The position numbers were made by a program, and so were the translations under genes. The notes under the pieces are model-generated. The model did no database searches. It was not told the origin of the DNA and worked only from the letters and a program-made list of their open reading frames with translations. A stretch of DNA of 64,000 nucleotides from Dokdonia donghaensis DSW-1. GTDB taxonomy: Bacteria > Bacteroidota > Bacteroidia > Flavobacteriales > Flavobacteriaceae. The DNA is taken from positions 1,807,501 to 1,871,500 of the forward strand of contig NZ_CP015125.1 in NCBI RefSeq assembly GCF_001653755.1, read 5' to 3'. How positions within the stretch are numbered: position 1 is the stretch's first letter; every line of letters begins with the position of its first letter. Positions 27,444 to 36,583 of the stretch are shown here, one piece after another.

Positions 27444-28967
27444 ATGAAAAAATTATTTTTAATACTGGCTATTTCGGCCTCAGGAACAACTTTTGCCCAA
27501 AGTATAGCAGAAGCACTTAATTATAGTGCTTCAAACACAACAGGTACAGCCAGGTATAGGGCGATGGGTGGTGCCTTTGGAGCACTAGGCGGTGATCTTA
27601 GTGCTATAGGTGATAATCCAGCCTCAAGTGCTGTATTTACAAAAGGAACGGTTTCTTTCTCTTTGTCTAATGACAATTTAGATAACACAACCACATTTTT
27701 AGGAAATAGTACAAACTCTTCAGACACAGATCTTTCTCTTAACCAAGCAGGAGGAGTTTTTATCATAGATGGAGCTGGAAACTCGGGATGGAATAAATTT
27801 TCTTTAGGATTTAACTATGACCGCATAGGCAACCTTGACAATCAATATAGAGCTATAGGTACTAATACTAACTCGATATCTTCATATTTTTCAGATTTTG
27901 CGCAAGGAGTACCGCTGGATTTACTAGAAACTCTTGACGGTGAGACTGTGACTGATTTATATCAATTTCTAGGAGAGAGTGAAGGTTTTGGAGCACAGCA
28001 AGCATTATTAGGATATCAATCATTTATTCTTGATCCCTTAACAAATGATCCAGGCAATACAGAGTATTTTGTAAATACGGTAGGCGAAGCCTATGAGCAA
28101 GAGTATCTATTTGCTTCAGAAGGGTATAGCGGCAAAGCTTCTTTTAACATTGGAGCGCAGTATAATGATAATCTTTACGTAGGCCTTAACTTAAACTCTC
28201 ATTTTTTAGATTATAATCAATCTACGGTGTTGTTTGAGTCTAACGATGCTGGCCCAGATGAGGGATTTACAAACGTTACCGATATTCGTTTTGAAAATAA
28301 TTTAAGAACTATAGGAAGCGGCTTCTCTTTTCAACTAGGAGCAATTTCAAAAGTAACTGATAATTTAAGATTAGGATTTACATATGACTCTCCTACTTGG
28401 ACAACAATAGATGAAGAAACCACACAAAGGATCACAACCACTGCGGTAGATGATGCTGGCGTATTTACTACTGTAGTTAACCCTAGAGTAACTAATGTGT
28501 ATGAAAGTTATGAAATTAAATCTCCTGGAAAATATACAGGTAGTGCCGCATATCTTTTTGGTAAAAAAGGACTTATAAGTTTAGATTATTCATATAAAGA
28601 TTACACTGCCTTAAGTTTTAGACCGGAGAGTGATGCTTTCTTTAATGCTCAAAATGCTGCTATAGATAATTTACTCCAGCCAGTAAATGCACTCAAGCTA
28701 GGAGGAGAGATAAGAGCACAAGAGTGGAGCTTTAGAGCGGGTTACAGATATGAAGATAGCCCTTTTAAAGATGAAACAACCGTAAGTGAGTTAACAGGTT
28801 ATTCGGCAGGTGTAGGTTATAATTTTGGAAATGTAAAAGTAGATGTTGCTTATGACAATTTTACACAAGATCGCACTACTTCTTTATACAGTACAGGCTT
28901 GACTAGTAGCACGACAGTGGCAAGTGATAATACATCTATTATAGCAACACTTACACTTAGCTTATAA
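27444..28967 (+). CDS. OmpP1/FadL-family outer-membrane transport protein
   Basis: 507 aa. Signal peptide (MKKLFLILAISASGTTFAQ). The N-terminal part has the FadL/OmpP1 hatch pattern: TARYRAMGGAFGALGGDLSAIGDNPASSAVFTKG. The rest is a beta barrel (FSLGFNYDRIG, LRLGFTYDSP, WSFRAGYRYEDSPF) ending in an outer-membrane terminal strand (TSIIATLTLSL). FadL-type channels move hydrophobic compounds across the outer membrane; the substrate is unknown. Likely co-transcribed with the low-complexity lipoprotein and followed by a terminator. Confidence 0.85.
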   Translation: MKKLFLILAISASGTTFAQSIAEALNYSASNTTGTARYRAMGGAFGALGGDLSAIGDNPASSAVFTKGTVSFSLSNDNLDNTTTFLGNSTNSSDTDLSLNQAGGVFIIDGAGNSGWNKFSLGFNYDRIGNLDNQYRAIGTNTNSISSYFSDFAQGVPLDLLETLDGETVTDLYQFLGESEGFGAQQALLGYQSFILDPLTNDPGNTEYFVNTVGEAYEQEYLFASEGYSGKASFNIGAQYNDNLYVGLNLNSHFLDYNQSTVLFESNDAGPDEGFTNVTDIRFENNLRTIGSGFSFQLGAISKVTDNLRLGFTYDSPTWTTIDEETTQRITTTAVDDAGVFTTVVNPRVTNVYESYEIKSPGKYTGSAAYLFGKKGLISLDYSYKDYTALSFRPESDAFFNAQNAAIDNLLQPVNALKLGGEIRAQEWSFRAGYRYEDSPFKDETTVSELTGYSAGVGYNFGNVKVDVAYDNFTQDRTTSLYSTGLTSSTTVASDNTSIIATLTLSL

Positions 28968-28990
28968 AAATCATCAATTCATCAATCATA

Positions 28991-29020
28991 AAAAAGACTA
29001 TCTTCGGGTAGTCTTTTTTT
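28991..29020 (+). terminator. Terminator of the FadL-like gene
   Basis: GACTATC-TTCG-GGTAGTC: a 7-bp stem with a UUCG tetraloop, A-run before and T8 after. Confidence 0.9.
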
Positions 29021-29030
29021 TTATAACTGT

Positions 29031-29570
29031 ATGAGATCAATAATAGCATTATCAGGAAGTAACAGCACAAAATCTATAAATACTAAACTACTAGATTTTG
29101 TAGTATCTAGTATACACAATCATAAGGCTGCAAGCGTATCACTCTTATCTTACGATATACCTATGTATAATCTTGACCTAGAGCAAGAGCGCGGTATTCC
29201 CGTAGATATACAGATTATAAAAAATAAAATTGCCGAAGCAGATGGTGTCATAATTGCCGTAAATGAACACAACGGAATGATATCTGCCTTTTTTAAAAAC
29301 ATATTTGACTGGCTTTCACGTGCAGACCGTAATTTTCTAGCCGGTAAAAAACTTCTTGTGGTAAGTACCTCTCCGGGAGCTCGCGGTGCAGCCTCTGCTT
29401 TAAATTATATAAAAGAGACGGCACCACGTTTTGGAGGTGAGGTAGTAGAGAGTTTTAGCTTCCCATCATTTCAAGATAACTTTGACGTAACCCAGTCTAG
29501 TATTACAAACTCAGATCTTGAGATGGGTATTAGCCAAGTTGTAGCTTCTTTTTTACAAGCACTAGATTAG
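29031..29570 (+). CDS. NAD(P)H-dependent FMN reductase family protein
   Basis: 179 aa flavodoxin-like fold. ALSGSNSTKSINTKLL is the FMN phosphate-binding loop (about 5-20), NEHNGMISAFFKNIFDWLSR (about 78-97) the conserved mid-segment (YNxSxPxxLKNAID in the family), and STSPGARGAASALNYI the later FMN-contact loop. Such enzymes reduce FMN, quinones or azo dyes. The start lies about 10 bp after the upstream terminator, leaving almost no room for a leader. It overlaps the convergent amylase gene by 4 bp. Confidence 0.85.
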   Translation: MRSIIALSGSNSTKSINTKLLDFVVSSIHNHKAASVSLLSYDIPMYNLDLEQERGIPVDIQIIKNKIAEADGVIIAVNEHNGMISAFFKNIFDWLSRADRNFLAGKKLLVVSTSPGARGAASALNYIKETAPRFGGEVVESFSFPSFQDNFDVTQSSITNSDLEMGISQVVASFLQALD

Positions 29571-31240
29571 TAATCTCTAGCAACTTCAAGTAGTACTATA
29601 CTATAAGGCGTGTCTAGCGATACCTTTCCATTTATTGCGGTAACCTCTTTTCCTGAGTATGCGTCTCTAAGTTTTTCCGCTTTCGCGAAAGCGTTACCCA
29701 CCACAATTTCCTTTTTACCCACAACTAGTTCTAAACCTACGACTACTGTATCTGTAAAGTTATCTTTTGTAAATGCTCTTTTAAAGACATAAGGAGCCTC
29801 GCTAAGCATCTCGTGAGTACCTGCACCCACTGACGGATGATTCTTTCTAAAAACACCTAGTTTTTGCCAGTGAGAGAGTACGTCGCCTGTAGTCTTTGTA
29901 TCTATTGCGTCCCAGTTCATAAAACTTCTCAAAGTTGCATCACCTTGAGTGCCTTCTATAGTAAGATCACGTGCCGTCTCATCACCATAATAAACTTGAG
30001 AGATACCTGTCGTGAGAAGGAGTTTTGTACCAGTTTCTATTGCTTTAATACGTTCTTTGTCAAATGGTTGTCCATCATCGTGAGACGTTGCGTAGTTTAC
30101 AAAACTCTTGTCTACAAATAGCGAGTCTTTTATAGAAGCATATTTATGAAACAATGATTCATAGCTACCTTGTGCATCATATTTAAACTGAAAGTTGATG
30201 AGGTTATCAAATCCATTTTCGAAATAGTTTACCTTTTTATCACCAAAATCATAAGCAAGTCCGCCGTCTACAGAGTAGTTATACACTTCGCCGAACATAA
30301 AGAAGTCTGTGTCATCTAGTACTAGATCTGGGTTGTTGGTCTTAAAATCTGCAAATGCTTTATCTGCTTGAGCACGCAATACTACCCAAGACTCTTCATC
30401 TACGTGTTTTGTTGTGTCTACTCTAAAAGCATCTACACCATACTCTCGTATATAATCTGTAAGCCATTTTATGATATAGTTACGTGGTGTCTTTTTAAGA
30501 TTATTTGAAACAAAGTAGGCGTCTAGCTCTGAAATTTCTTCTTCATAGCGTCCTTCTTTTTTCCACTTTTCGATAAGCGTGAGAGGTAGTGTTACCTCTT
30601 TTGAGCTCCCTGTGAGTATGTCTGGTAAATTTTCTACAAGGCTGCAAGCTGTTGTGTTCTCATAAGTACTAAAAGCACAGTTAGGATTTTCTCTAGCCCA
30701 GTCTGTACCCCAGAAAGGATCTTGCTCTGTTACCGGTCCTGTATGATTAAGAACCACGTCCATAACGATACGTATATCATTAGTATGTGCCGTCTCTATA
30801 AGCTCTTTGAGATCTTCTTTTGTCCCAAAGTTAGGGTCGAGAGCTGTCCAGTCTTTTGTCCAGTACCCGTGATAACCATAAGTAACACCTGTACCTTCAT
30901 CTACTGGCCCGTGTACTTGCTCTACTACGGGAGTAAACCAGATGGCATTAATTCCTAAATCTGTAAAGTAACCCTCTTTAATTTTTTTTGTAATTCCTTT
31001 TATGTCTCCTCCTTCAAAACCTCTTAAAGTGGCAGTTTCTTCTGTTCTATTAAAATTTACATCATTTGATGTATCTCCGTTATAAAAACGATCTGTTAGT
31101 AAAAAGTACATATTTGCAGCGTCCCAGAAGAAAGGTGCTTTCTCCTTTACTGGGGCTGTAGCAACAGTAGTTTCTTCCTTTTTACAAGCTATAAGTAAAA
31201 GAATTACAGAGGCGCTTAGTAGAGCATATTTTAGTTTCAT
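29567..31240 (-). CDS. GH13 alpha-amylase family lipoprotein
   Basis: 557 aa. MKLKYALLSASVILLLIAC is a lipoprotein signal (Cys19), followed by KKEE, which fits the Bacteroidetes surface-export signal for lipoproteins. The TIM barrel shows the GH13 regions: I DVVLNHTG, II DAFRVDTTKHV (nucleophile Asp), III FGEVYNY (acid Glu), IV NYATSHDDGQPF. It should hydrolyse alpha-glucans at the cell surface; no Sus-type partner genes are adjacent. A palindrome copy at 29678 is read as AFAKA in the C-terminal beta domain. Divergent from menA. Confidence 0.9.
   Translation of the reverse strand: MKLKYALLSASVILLLIACKKEETTVATAPVKEKAPFFWDAANMYFLLTDRFYNGDTSNDVNFNRTEETATLRGFEGGDIKGITKKIKEGYFTDLGINAIWFTPVVEQVHGPVDEGTGVTYGYHGYWTKDWTALDPNFGTKEDLKELIETAHTNDIRIVMDVVLNHTGPVTEQDPFWGTDWARENPNCAFSTYENTTACSLVENLPDILTGSSKEVTLPLTLIEKWKKEGRYEEEISELDAYFVSNNLKKTPRNYIIKWLTDYIREYGVDAFRVDTTKHVDEESWVVLRAQADKAFADFKTNNPDLVLDDTDFFMFGEVYNYSVDGGLAYDFGDKKVNYFENGFDNLINFQFKYDAQGSYESLFHKYASIKDSLFVDKSFVNYATSHDDGQPFDKERIKAIETGTKLLLTTGISQVYYGDETARDLTIEGTQGDATLRSFMNWDAIDTKTTGDVLSHWQKLGVFRKNHPSVGAGTHEMLSEAPYVFKRAFTKDNFTDTVVVGLELVVGKKEIVVGNAFAKAEKLRDAYSGKEVTAINGKVSLDTPYSIVLLEVARDY
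29678..29693. repeat. Interspersed palindrome, 16 bp, inside the amylase gene
   Basis: Perfect CGCTTTCGCGAAAGCG, read as NAFAKAE near the amylase C-terminus. Confidence 0.95.
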
Positions 31241-31343
31241 AACGATGGGTGTTTTAATAGTAGCTAATCTAGTAAATCCTTTTGAAAGTTGAGACGAGTA
31301 GATGCCTAAAGAAAATAGTACATTTACGCACTTAAAATATTTT

Positions 31344-32246
31344 ATGCCTTCATTTAAAGTCTGGCTTAGTGCCGCTCGCCCTCGTACCTTACCGCTCTCT
31401 ATAGCTGGTATACTAGTAGGTGGTGGCCTAGCGTTACAAGAAAATGCTTATAATGGTCTCATCTTTGGCCTTGCTATACTAGCTACGCTGGGATTTCAAA
31501 TCTTATCTAACTATGCAAATGATTATGGAGATGGGGTAAAAGGTACAGATAATGATGAGCGTGTGGGCCCTGCAAGAGCAATGCAAAGTGGTTTACTTAC
31601 TGCAGCACACCTTAAAAAAGCCATTATAATTACTTCTAGTATAACAGTAGTGATTGTACTAAGTTTAATTTACAGCGCCTTTGGCAAGGATCAATTTCTA
31701 TTATCATTGTTATTTTTATTGCTGGGTATTGCAGCCATTATTGCAGCCATAAAATATACCGTAGGTAGAAGTGCTTATGGATATAAGGGGCTTGGTGATG
31801 TGTTTGTCTTTTTATTTTTTGGACTTGTAGGGGTGCTGGGCTCTTTTTTTCTATTTGCACAGTATATACATATTATACATATTTTGCCTGCCGTAACCAT
31901 AGGTGCGCTTTCTGTAATGGTATTGCATCTCAATAATATGCGCGATCGCGTGTCTGATACTCGAGTGGGTAAAAATACTCTAGCCGTAATTTTAGGGCAG
32001 AAGGGAGCTGTGCGTTATCATAACATCTTGTTTCTAGTAGCTATTTGTTGCTGGGTGAGTTTTATAGTCTTGAGAGCAACAGATCTTTTAGACTATGTAT
32101 CTATCATAGCATTTTTACCATTGGTTAAGCATATGCTTACGGTAAGAAATACAAAGGAGCACACCTTGCTTGATCCAGAATTAAAGAAAGTGGCGTTGTC
32201 TACATTTTTACTTGCCGTACTATTCTTTGTGGGGAGTTACTTTTAA
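31344..32246 (+). CDS. menA: 1,4-dihydroxy-2-naphthoate polyprenyltransferase
   Basis: About 300 aa UbiA-family membrane prenyltransferase with about 8-9 helices. FKVWLSAARPRTLPLSIAGILVGG at the N-terminus, NYANDYGDGVKGTDND (first Asp-rich Mg2+/diphosphate motif) and NNMRDRVSDTRVGKNTLAV (second) are typical of MenA. It joins a polyprenyl chain to DHNA in menaquinone synthesis, the respiratory quinone of flavobacteria. I chose ATG 31344, where family similarity begins; ATG 31302 would add 14 residues. It ends 9 bp before a palindrome copy. Confidence 0.9.
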   Translation: MPSFKVWLSAARPRTLPLSIAGILVGGGLALQENAYNGLIFGLAILATLGFQILSNYANDYGDGVKGTDNDERVGPARAMQSGLLTAAHLKKAIIITSSITVVIVLSLIYSAFGKDQFLLSLLFLLLGIAAIIAAIKYTVGRSAYGYKGLGDVFVFLFFGLVGVLGSFFLFAQYIHIIHILPAVTIGALSVMVLHLNNMRDRVSDTRVGKNTLAVILGQKGAVRYHNILFLVAICCWVSFIVLRATDLLDYVSIIAFLPLVKHMLTVRNTKEHTLLDPELKKVALSTFLLAVLFFVGSYF

Positions 32247-32255
32247 ATGTAGTTT

Positions 32256-32274
32256 TTACGCTTTCGCGAAAGCG
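32256..32274. repeat. Interspersed palindrome, 16 bp with TTA left extension
   Basis: Perfect 16-bp copy at 32259-32274, 9 bp after the menA stop, in the tail-to-tail gap with the HU gene. Confidence 0.95.
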
Positions 32275-32302
32275 CAACAAAAAACATAATTATAAATAGG
32301 GC

Positions 32303-32333
32303 ATAAAAAAAAGGAAGCATTACTGCTTCCTTT
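32303..32333 (-). terminator. Terminator of the HU gene
   Basis: AAAGGAAGCA-TTAC-TGCTTCCTTT, with the minus-strand T-run (complement of the A-run at 32304-32312); 23 bp after the HU stop. Confidence 0.9.
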
Positions 32334-32356
32334 CATTATATAACACTTAAAATCGA

Positions 32357-32629
32357 CTAGTTTACAGAGTTTGAAAGCTCAGATCCAGCTTTAAACTTAA
32401 CTACGTTTTTAGCAGCGATTTTGATTGTTTTTCCAGTTTGAGGATTTCTTCCTTCACGAGCATTACGCTTAGATACAGACCAAGATCCAAAACCTACTAG
32501 AGAAACACGTCCTCCTTTTTTAAGAGTACCTTCAACGTCTCCTAAGAAAGATTCTAATGCTTTTTTTGCTGCAGCTTTAGTGATACCAGCGTGCTCTGCC
32601 ATTCCGTCGATTAATTCTGATTTGTTCAT
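32357..32629 (-). CDS. hup: HU family DNA-binding protein
   Basis: 90 aa, the canonical HU length. MNKSELIDGMAEHAGITKAAAKKALESFL, the VSLVGFGSWSVSKRNAREGRNPQTG DNA-binding arm and the IKIAAKNVVKFKAGSELSNSVN tail are conserved. A nucleoid protein that bends DNA. Single gene with a good -33/-7 promoter upstream and a strong terminator. Confidence 0.97.
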   Translation of the reverse strand: MNKSELIDGMAEHAGITKAAAKKALESFLGDVEGTLKKGGRVSLVGFGSWSVSKRNAREGRNPQTGKTIKIAAKNVVKFKAGSELSNSVN

Positions 32630-32683
32630 AATATAATTTGTTAATTAATTAATTGTGTTTAAACTGTATGTTTAATTCCCTAA

Positions 32684-32713
32684 CAAATTTATACGGATTA
32701 TTCGCCTACGCAA
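32684..32713 (-). promoter_or_regulatory. Promoter of the HU gene (-33 TTG, -7 TAAATTTG)
   Basis: On the minus strand: TTG (32713-32711), 19 nt, then TAAATTTG (32691-32684), matching the Bacteroidetes consensus TTG-N17-20-TAnnTTTG. It lies 54 bp before the ATG, so the leader is about 45-50 nt. Confidence 0.7.
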
Positions 32714-32815
32714 GCAATAGCAAGGGAAATCGGGGTTTTTGTTAATAAGTATGCCCATTTGTTGATAAAGAGGGGGCTATTTTTTAATTCTCTTAACGCC
32801 TATGGTTACAGGGGT

Positions 32816-33766
32816 TTAGCGCATTTTGGCATTTTTATCAAACTTATAGCCGTTAAGAAGGTCCTTTACGGCCATCTTTTTCTTTCCAGAAAGTTGGATT
32901 TCTGTAATACATATGTATCCCTCTGGAGTTGCAATAGCGAGATGGTCATCTACCTGCGTTACGGCTCCTGAGGGAATGAGCATCTCTTTATCTGCTTTCG
33001 CGAAAGCGCCATAAATTTTTACGCGTTGCTCCTTGCCACCATTTTCTAGTATGGTATAAGCAGCAGGGTAAGGGCTTAGCCCTCTTATATGATTGTAGAT
33101 TTCTTGGAGTGGGGCGTCCCAGTTTATTCTCGTATTCTCACTATGTAACTTGTAAGCAGTCTTTAATTCTTTTGATGAGTCTTGTATATGTGTCTTTACA
33201 TCATCTCGCTCAATTGCCTTAACCGTTTTAATTACAAGTTCTTTACCAGCTATCATAAGACGGTCGTGCAGGTGACCTGCATTTTCCTTATCATCTATAG
33301 CTAGTGATTCTTGTAAGATAATTTCTCCAGTGTCTATTTTTTCATCTATAAAAAATGTAGTTACACCTGTTTCTGTCTCACCGTTTATAATTGCCCAGTT
33401 TATAGGCGCTGCACCACGATATTGAGGAAGTAATGATGCGTGTAGGTTAAATGTGCCATAAGCAGGCATCTTCCATACCGCTTCTGGTAACATTCTAAAG
33501 GCAACCACAATTTGAAGGTTTGCTTTAAGTGCTTCAAGTTCTTCTAGAAAAGATTCGCTCTTAAGATTAGTAGGTTGTAAGATGTTGAGGTTTCTCGCTT
33601 TTGCAAATGCCTTGACATCGCTCTCTCGTATTTTTTGTCCTCTACCTGCTGGTCTATCTGGTGCCGTAATTACACCTACTACGTTATATCCTTCGTCTAG
33701 TAAACCGTGTAAGATGGTCACTGCAAACTCTGGCGTGCCCATAAAAACTATGCGTAAATCTCTCAT
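32816..33766 (-). CDS. fmt: Methionyl-tRNA formyltransferase
   Basis: 316 aa. LRIVFMGTPEFAVTIL start, GVITAPDRPAGRGQKI, FNLHASLLPQYRGAAPINWAIINGETETGVT (catalytic Asn/His and the SLLP motif) and a C-terminal OB-like domain. It formylates Met-tRNA-fMet using 10-formyl-THF. Two AFAKA motifs occur: residue about 258 is encoded by an exact palindrome copy (32994), residue about 54 by a sequence with three mismatches. It overlaps recQ by 4 bp (ATGA), so it is the last gene of the ATPase-recQ-fmt operon. Confidence 0.95.
   Translation of the reverse strand: MRDLRIVFMGTPEFAVTILHGLLDEGYNVVGVITAPDRPAGRGQKIRESDVKAFAKARNLNILQPTNLKSESFLEELEALKANLQIVVAFRMLPEAVWKMPAYGTFNLHASLLPQYRGAAPINWAIINGETETGVTTFFIDEKIDTGEIILQESLAIDDKENAGHLHDRLMIAGKELVIKTVKAIERDDVKTHIQDSSKELKTAYKLHSENTRINWDAPLQEIYNHIRGLSPYPAAYTILENGGKEQRVKIYGAFAKADKEMLIPSGAVTQVDDHLAIATPEGYICITEIQLSGKKKMAVKDLLNGYKFDKNAKMR
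32994..33007. repeat. Interspersed palindrome, 14 bp, inside fmt
   Basis: Perfect GCTTTCGCGAAAGC, read as GAFAKAD in the C-terminal domain of Fmt. Confidence 0.95.
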
Positions 33767-35652
33767 AATAGGGTGTATGTGTTATTAGGTAAAATGGCTA
33801 TTTTTTTCTGTTCCAAAAGTAGTCGAATAGAATTGATTATTGTCTGTTGTGGGTATGCTAGTTGTGCAATTTCTCGTGAACTTTTTGCACCGCCTTTAAG
33901 TAAATCTATAATGGCATTATCTATAGATGTTCTGGTTTTTATAACTGTACGGTTTCTACATACATCACAATTACCACAAGGCTCATCGAGCACTTCGTCA
34001 AAGTAATGCATAAGCTGTATAGCTCTACACGTAGTATCATTTGCTATATAGTCTTTAACGGCTTGTACTTGGTTTTTCTTGTAGTTTTCTTGGGTTTTTA
34101 TAAACGGAGCAATCACATTAATCGTACGGTCATCTTCTCTAGGGACTAAAAAGGTGATTGCCGTGTCAAAGTTTTGATGCTCGTAATCTATTATATCATC
34201 TTGGTCTAGCGTGAGGAGTACTTGATGTACTTGCTCTAGAGTTTTACCAGCTTTATTTGCAATGATATTATAGTTGATATTAGTCACCTGTTCAAAGACT
34301 GCTCCATACGTACGTAATACAGCCTTTACAACATCATCTAGTTGATTGTTTCGTAGTAAGTAATAGGTGAGTGCAAAGTCATTTACTTTAAAGTTAATAG
34401 TTGCTCTCTTTGTAAACTCTTGAGATAAACTTATGACGCTATTGCGATCTAATACCTGTAACGCATTATAGGTGAGAATGGTGTGCAATTTATAAGCGCC
34501 ACAAAACTCACTAAAGTTAAAGCGGTGTAAGCTATCTTGTCCTTCTCCGTATGAGATTTGAAAATAGTTTACTAGATGTTTATAGGTTTTTTTTACCGTA
34601 TGAGTGTCTGGTATTACTTTAAGAAACTGGTTTTCTAGACGTACCTCGTCGTTCTCATTATATAATAATACGGCTTGAGATTCTTGACCTGCCCTTCCTG
34701 CTCTTCCTGCTTCTTGAAAGTAGTTTTCTATACTATCAGGAATTTCTAAGTGTACTACGGTATCTACATCTGCTTTATCTATTCCCATACCAAAGGCACT
34801 TGTACCCACCATTACCTGTACTTTATTTGTACGCCAGGCTAAGTATTGTTTATGACGCTCCTCCCGAGACATACCTCCGTGATATGAGGTGGCTGTGATG
34901 CCTCGTCCCTTTAAAAAATGAGCTGTATTAAGTGTTGCTTTTCTATTACGTACATATACAATAGCGCTTTGCTGTGTGTTTGCGAGTACAGTTTCTAGCT
35001 CATAAAACTTATCTGTAGCAAGTCGTATTTTATATGTGAGGTTTTTTCTATGATATGAAGTTTTAAATAATTGTGGTTGTTTGAGATCTAGTAAAGTAGT
35101 TATATCCTCAAGTACCTTAGTTGTAGCAGTGGCGGTGAGAGCAATAATGGGGCAGTTGGGTTTTAAAGATCTAAGTTTTGAAATATCTCTATATGCCGGT
35201 CTAAAATCGTGACCCCATTGCGAGATACAGTGAGCCTCATCTACCGCAATAAGGCTCACATTCATAAGCTTTATGCGTTCTTGCACAAGTTCTTGCTGTA
35301 ATCGTTCTGGTGATAGGTAAAGGAGCTTATAATTACCATAAATACAATTATCAAGTAAGGTGTCTAGTTCTCCATAGCTTATGCCGCTTGTAATAGACAG
35401 TGCTTTTATCCCTTTTTCTTGAAGCCCCATCACTTGATCTTTCATCAAGGCTATGAGTGGCGATACTACAATAGTAATTCCATCTAATAGAAGGGAGGGC
35501 AGCTGGTAACATAATGATTTACCACCGCCAGTAGGTAATAAAGCAATGCTATCCTCACCAGCAAGAACGTTTTTTATAATCTCTGCTTGTTGCGGTCTAA
35601 AATTACTATGACCCCAGTATGTGGTGAGTATATCTTTTGCTTTATCTATCAA
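33763..35652 (-). CDS. recQ: RecQ-type ATP-dependent DNA helicase
   Basis: 629 aa. Helicase motifs: FRPQQAEII, LLPTGGGKSLCYQLP (Walker A, about 38-52), DEAHCISQWGHDFRP (motif II and the RecQ aromatic loop), ALTATAT, VYVRNRKAT, GTSAFGMGIDKADV and QEAGRAGRAGQ (motif VI). The RecQ-C zinc cysteines are at CRAIQLMHYF and CGNCDVC (about 520-545), followed by a winged helix; there is no obvious HRDC domain. A 3'-5' helicase in recombination repair. It overlaps genes on both sides by 4 bp, so it is translationally coupled. Confidence 0.92.
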   Translation of the reverse strand: MIDKAKDILTTYWGHSNFRPQQAEIIKNVLAGEDSIALLPTGGGKSLCYQLPSLLLDGITIVVSPLIALMKDQVMGLQEKGIKALSITSGISYGELDTLLDNCIYGNYKLLYLSPERLQQELVQERIKLMNVSLIAVDEAHCISQWGHDFRPAYRDISKLRSLKPNCPIIALTATATTKVLEDITTLLDLKQPQLFKTSYHRKNLTYKIRLATDKFYELETVLANTQQSAIVYVRNRKATLNTAHFLKGRGITATSYHGGMSREERHKQYLAWRTNKVQVMVGTSAFGMGIDKADVDTVVHLEIPDSIENYFQEAGRAGRAGQESQAVLLYNENDEVRLENQFLKVIPDTHTVKKTYKHLVNYFQISYGEGQDSLHRFNFSEFCGAYKLHTILTYNALQVLDRNSVISLSQEFTKRATINFKVNDFALTYYLLRNNQLDDVVKAVLRTYGAVFEQVTNINYNIIANKAGKTLEQVHQVLLTLDQDDIIDYEHQNFDTAITFLVPREDDRTINVIAPFIKTQENYKKNQVQAVKDYIANDTTCRAIQLMHYFDEVLDEPCGNCDVCRNRTVIKTRTSIDNAIIDLLKGGAKSSREIAQLAYPQQTIINSIRLLLEQKKIAILPNNTYTLL

Positions 35653-36185
35653 GAAGTAAGTGTGTTAAGTATAAATTGCGCTCTCTCTTCTACAGGGCCA
35701 GTAGGTACAGGTATAGGTGAGTAGCCATACTGTTTATATGTCTGTACAAGATGTTCTTCTATTTCCTTTGCTTGGTCAAAGGTTTCATAACGTTCTTGAT
35801 CAATCACGTGTATTTTTTCCCAAGTAGGTAATATAAAAACAAGGTCATAAGTGTGTGCCTTACAAGCCTCAATAAAATCTTCTGGATATTCTTGATTTAC
35901 AAAGTCCATATATGCCACCGTGTCAGGTATGCCGCGATCTATAAAAACAAAATCATTTTTAAAACCATCTACATCCTTAAATTGCTTGATACGTGCATCT
36001 CTTAACAGGGTAGAAAAGAGTAATGGCTTCTCTAAAAAAAGCTGGTCAATGCCCTCCTTTTGGGCATTGCTTATCACTTGTCGTGATATTTCTTCTAGGC
36101 AGGCATAGCCTAGATTTTCTAAGTGATTAAGTAATGTTGTTTTTCCTGTAGAAGGGCCACCTATGAGGAGTATTCTTTTTGGCAT
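35649..36185 (-). CDS. AAA family ATPase (AAA_28/NadR-like P-loop protein)
   Basis: 178 aa. MPKRILLIGGPSTGKTTLLNHL is a Walker A at the very N-terminus; EEISRQVISNAQKEG and FIDRGIPDTVAYMDF (DRG) follow, a pattern of the AAA_28/Ttd14-NadR kinase-like group. The substrate is unknown; relatives include nucleotide or phosphoinositide binders. I chose ATG 36185 so that the P-loop starts at residue 4, rather than the 11-residue longer form. First gene of the coupled recQ-fmt operon, divergent from DUF493. Confidence 0.8.
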   Translation of the reverse strand: MPKRILLIGGPSTGKTTLLNHLENLGYACLEEISRQVISNAQKEGIDQLFLEKPLLFSTLLRDARIKQFKDVDGFKNDFVFIDRGIPDTVAYMDFVNQEYPEDFIEACKAHTYDLVFILPTWEKIHVIDQERYETFDQAKEIEEHLVQTYKQYGYSPIPVPTGPVEERAQFILNTLTS

Positions 36186-36205
36186 AAAAATGGTAATCTT
36201 TAAAG

Positions 36206-36213
36206 CAAAATTA
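36206..36213 (-). promoter_or_regulatory. -7 box for the ATPase-recQ-fmt operon
   Basis: Minus strand TAATTTTG matches TAnnTTTG, 20 bp before ATG 36185. It forms a divergent pair with the box at 36241. Confidence 0.5.
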
Positions 36214-36240
36214 AGCAAACTACAGAGAATGTGATTTCAG

Positions 36241-36248
36241 TATCTTTG
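36241..36248 (+). promoter_or_regulatory. -7 box for the DUF493 gene
   Basis: TATCTTTG matches TAnnTTTG, 17 bp before ATG 36266. Confidence 0.55.
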
Positions 36249-36265
36249 CAACAGAAAATAAGAAG

Positions 36266-36556
36266 ATGGATTCAGGAAAGAAAACAGAAGAATTTTACAT
36301 AAAATTAAAAGCACAGCTAGCAGACACTTCAATGTGGCCAGCACCATATTTGTATAAATTTATAGTGCCAGCAAGCGCCGAAAAGGAGGCACAAATCGTT
36401 AAGATCTTTGATCATCTAGGTGCCGTAATAAAGAAAAATGCATCCCGCACAGGTAAGTATACCAGCGTTTCTATAAATGTACGTATGAAAAACCCAGACG
36501 CGGTTATAGCAAAGTACAAAGAAGTGGCAGAGGTAGAGGGTGTCATCTCTCTATAG
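36266..36556 (+). CDS. DUF493 family protein (YbeD-like)
   Basis: 96 aa. WPAPYLYKFIVPASAEKEAQIVKIF, TGKYTSVSINVRMKNPDAVIAKYKEVAEVEGVISL matches the small ferredoxin-like/ACT-like DUF493 (YbeD) family. E. coli YbeD has no firmly assigned biochemical role. Upstream of DUF4290 and murA on the same strand, a palindrome copy follows 7 bp after its stop. Confidence 0.85.
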   Translation: MDSGKKTEEFYIKLKAQLADTSMWPAPYLYKFIVPASAEKEAQIVKIFDHLGAVIKKNASRTGKYTSVSINVRMKNPDAVIAKYKEVAEVEGVISL

Positions 36557-36563
36557 GGGTGAT

Positions 36564-36583
36564 TACGCTTTCGCGAAAGCGTA
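36564..36583. repeat. Interspersed palindrome, 20 bp
   Basis: Perfect 20-bp copy, 7 bp after the DUF493 stop codon. Confidence 0.95.

Noticed and set aside
33594..33607. Possible further palindrome copy in fmt encoding KAFAKAR
   Set aside because: It has three mismatches to the 14-mer and no CGCG core. It may be a decayed copy, but the same peptide can arise by chance in an Ala-rich helix.
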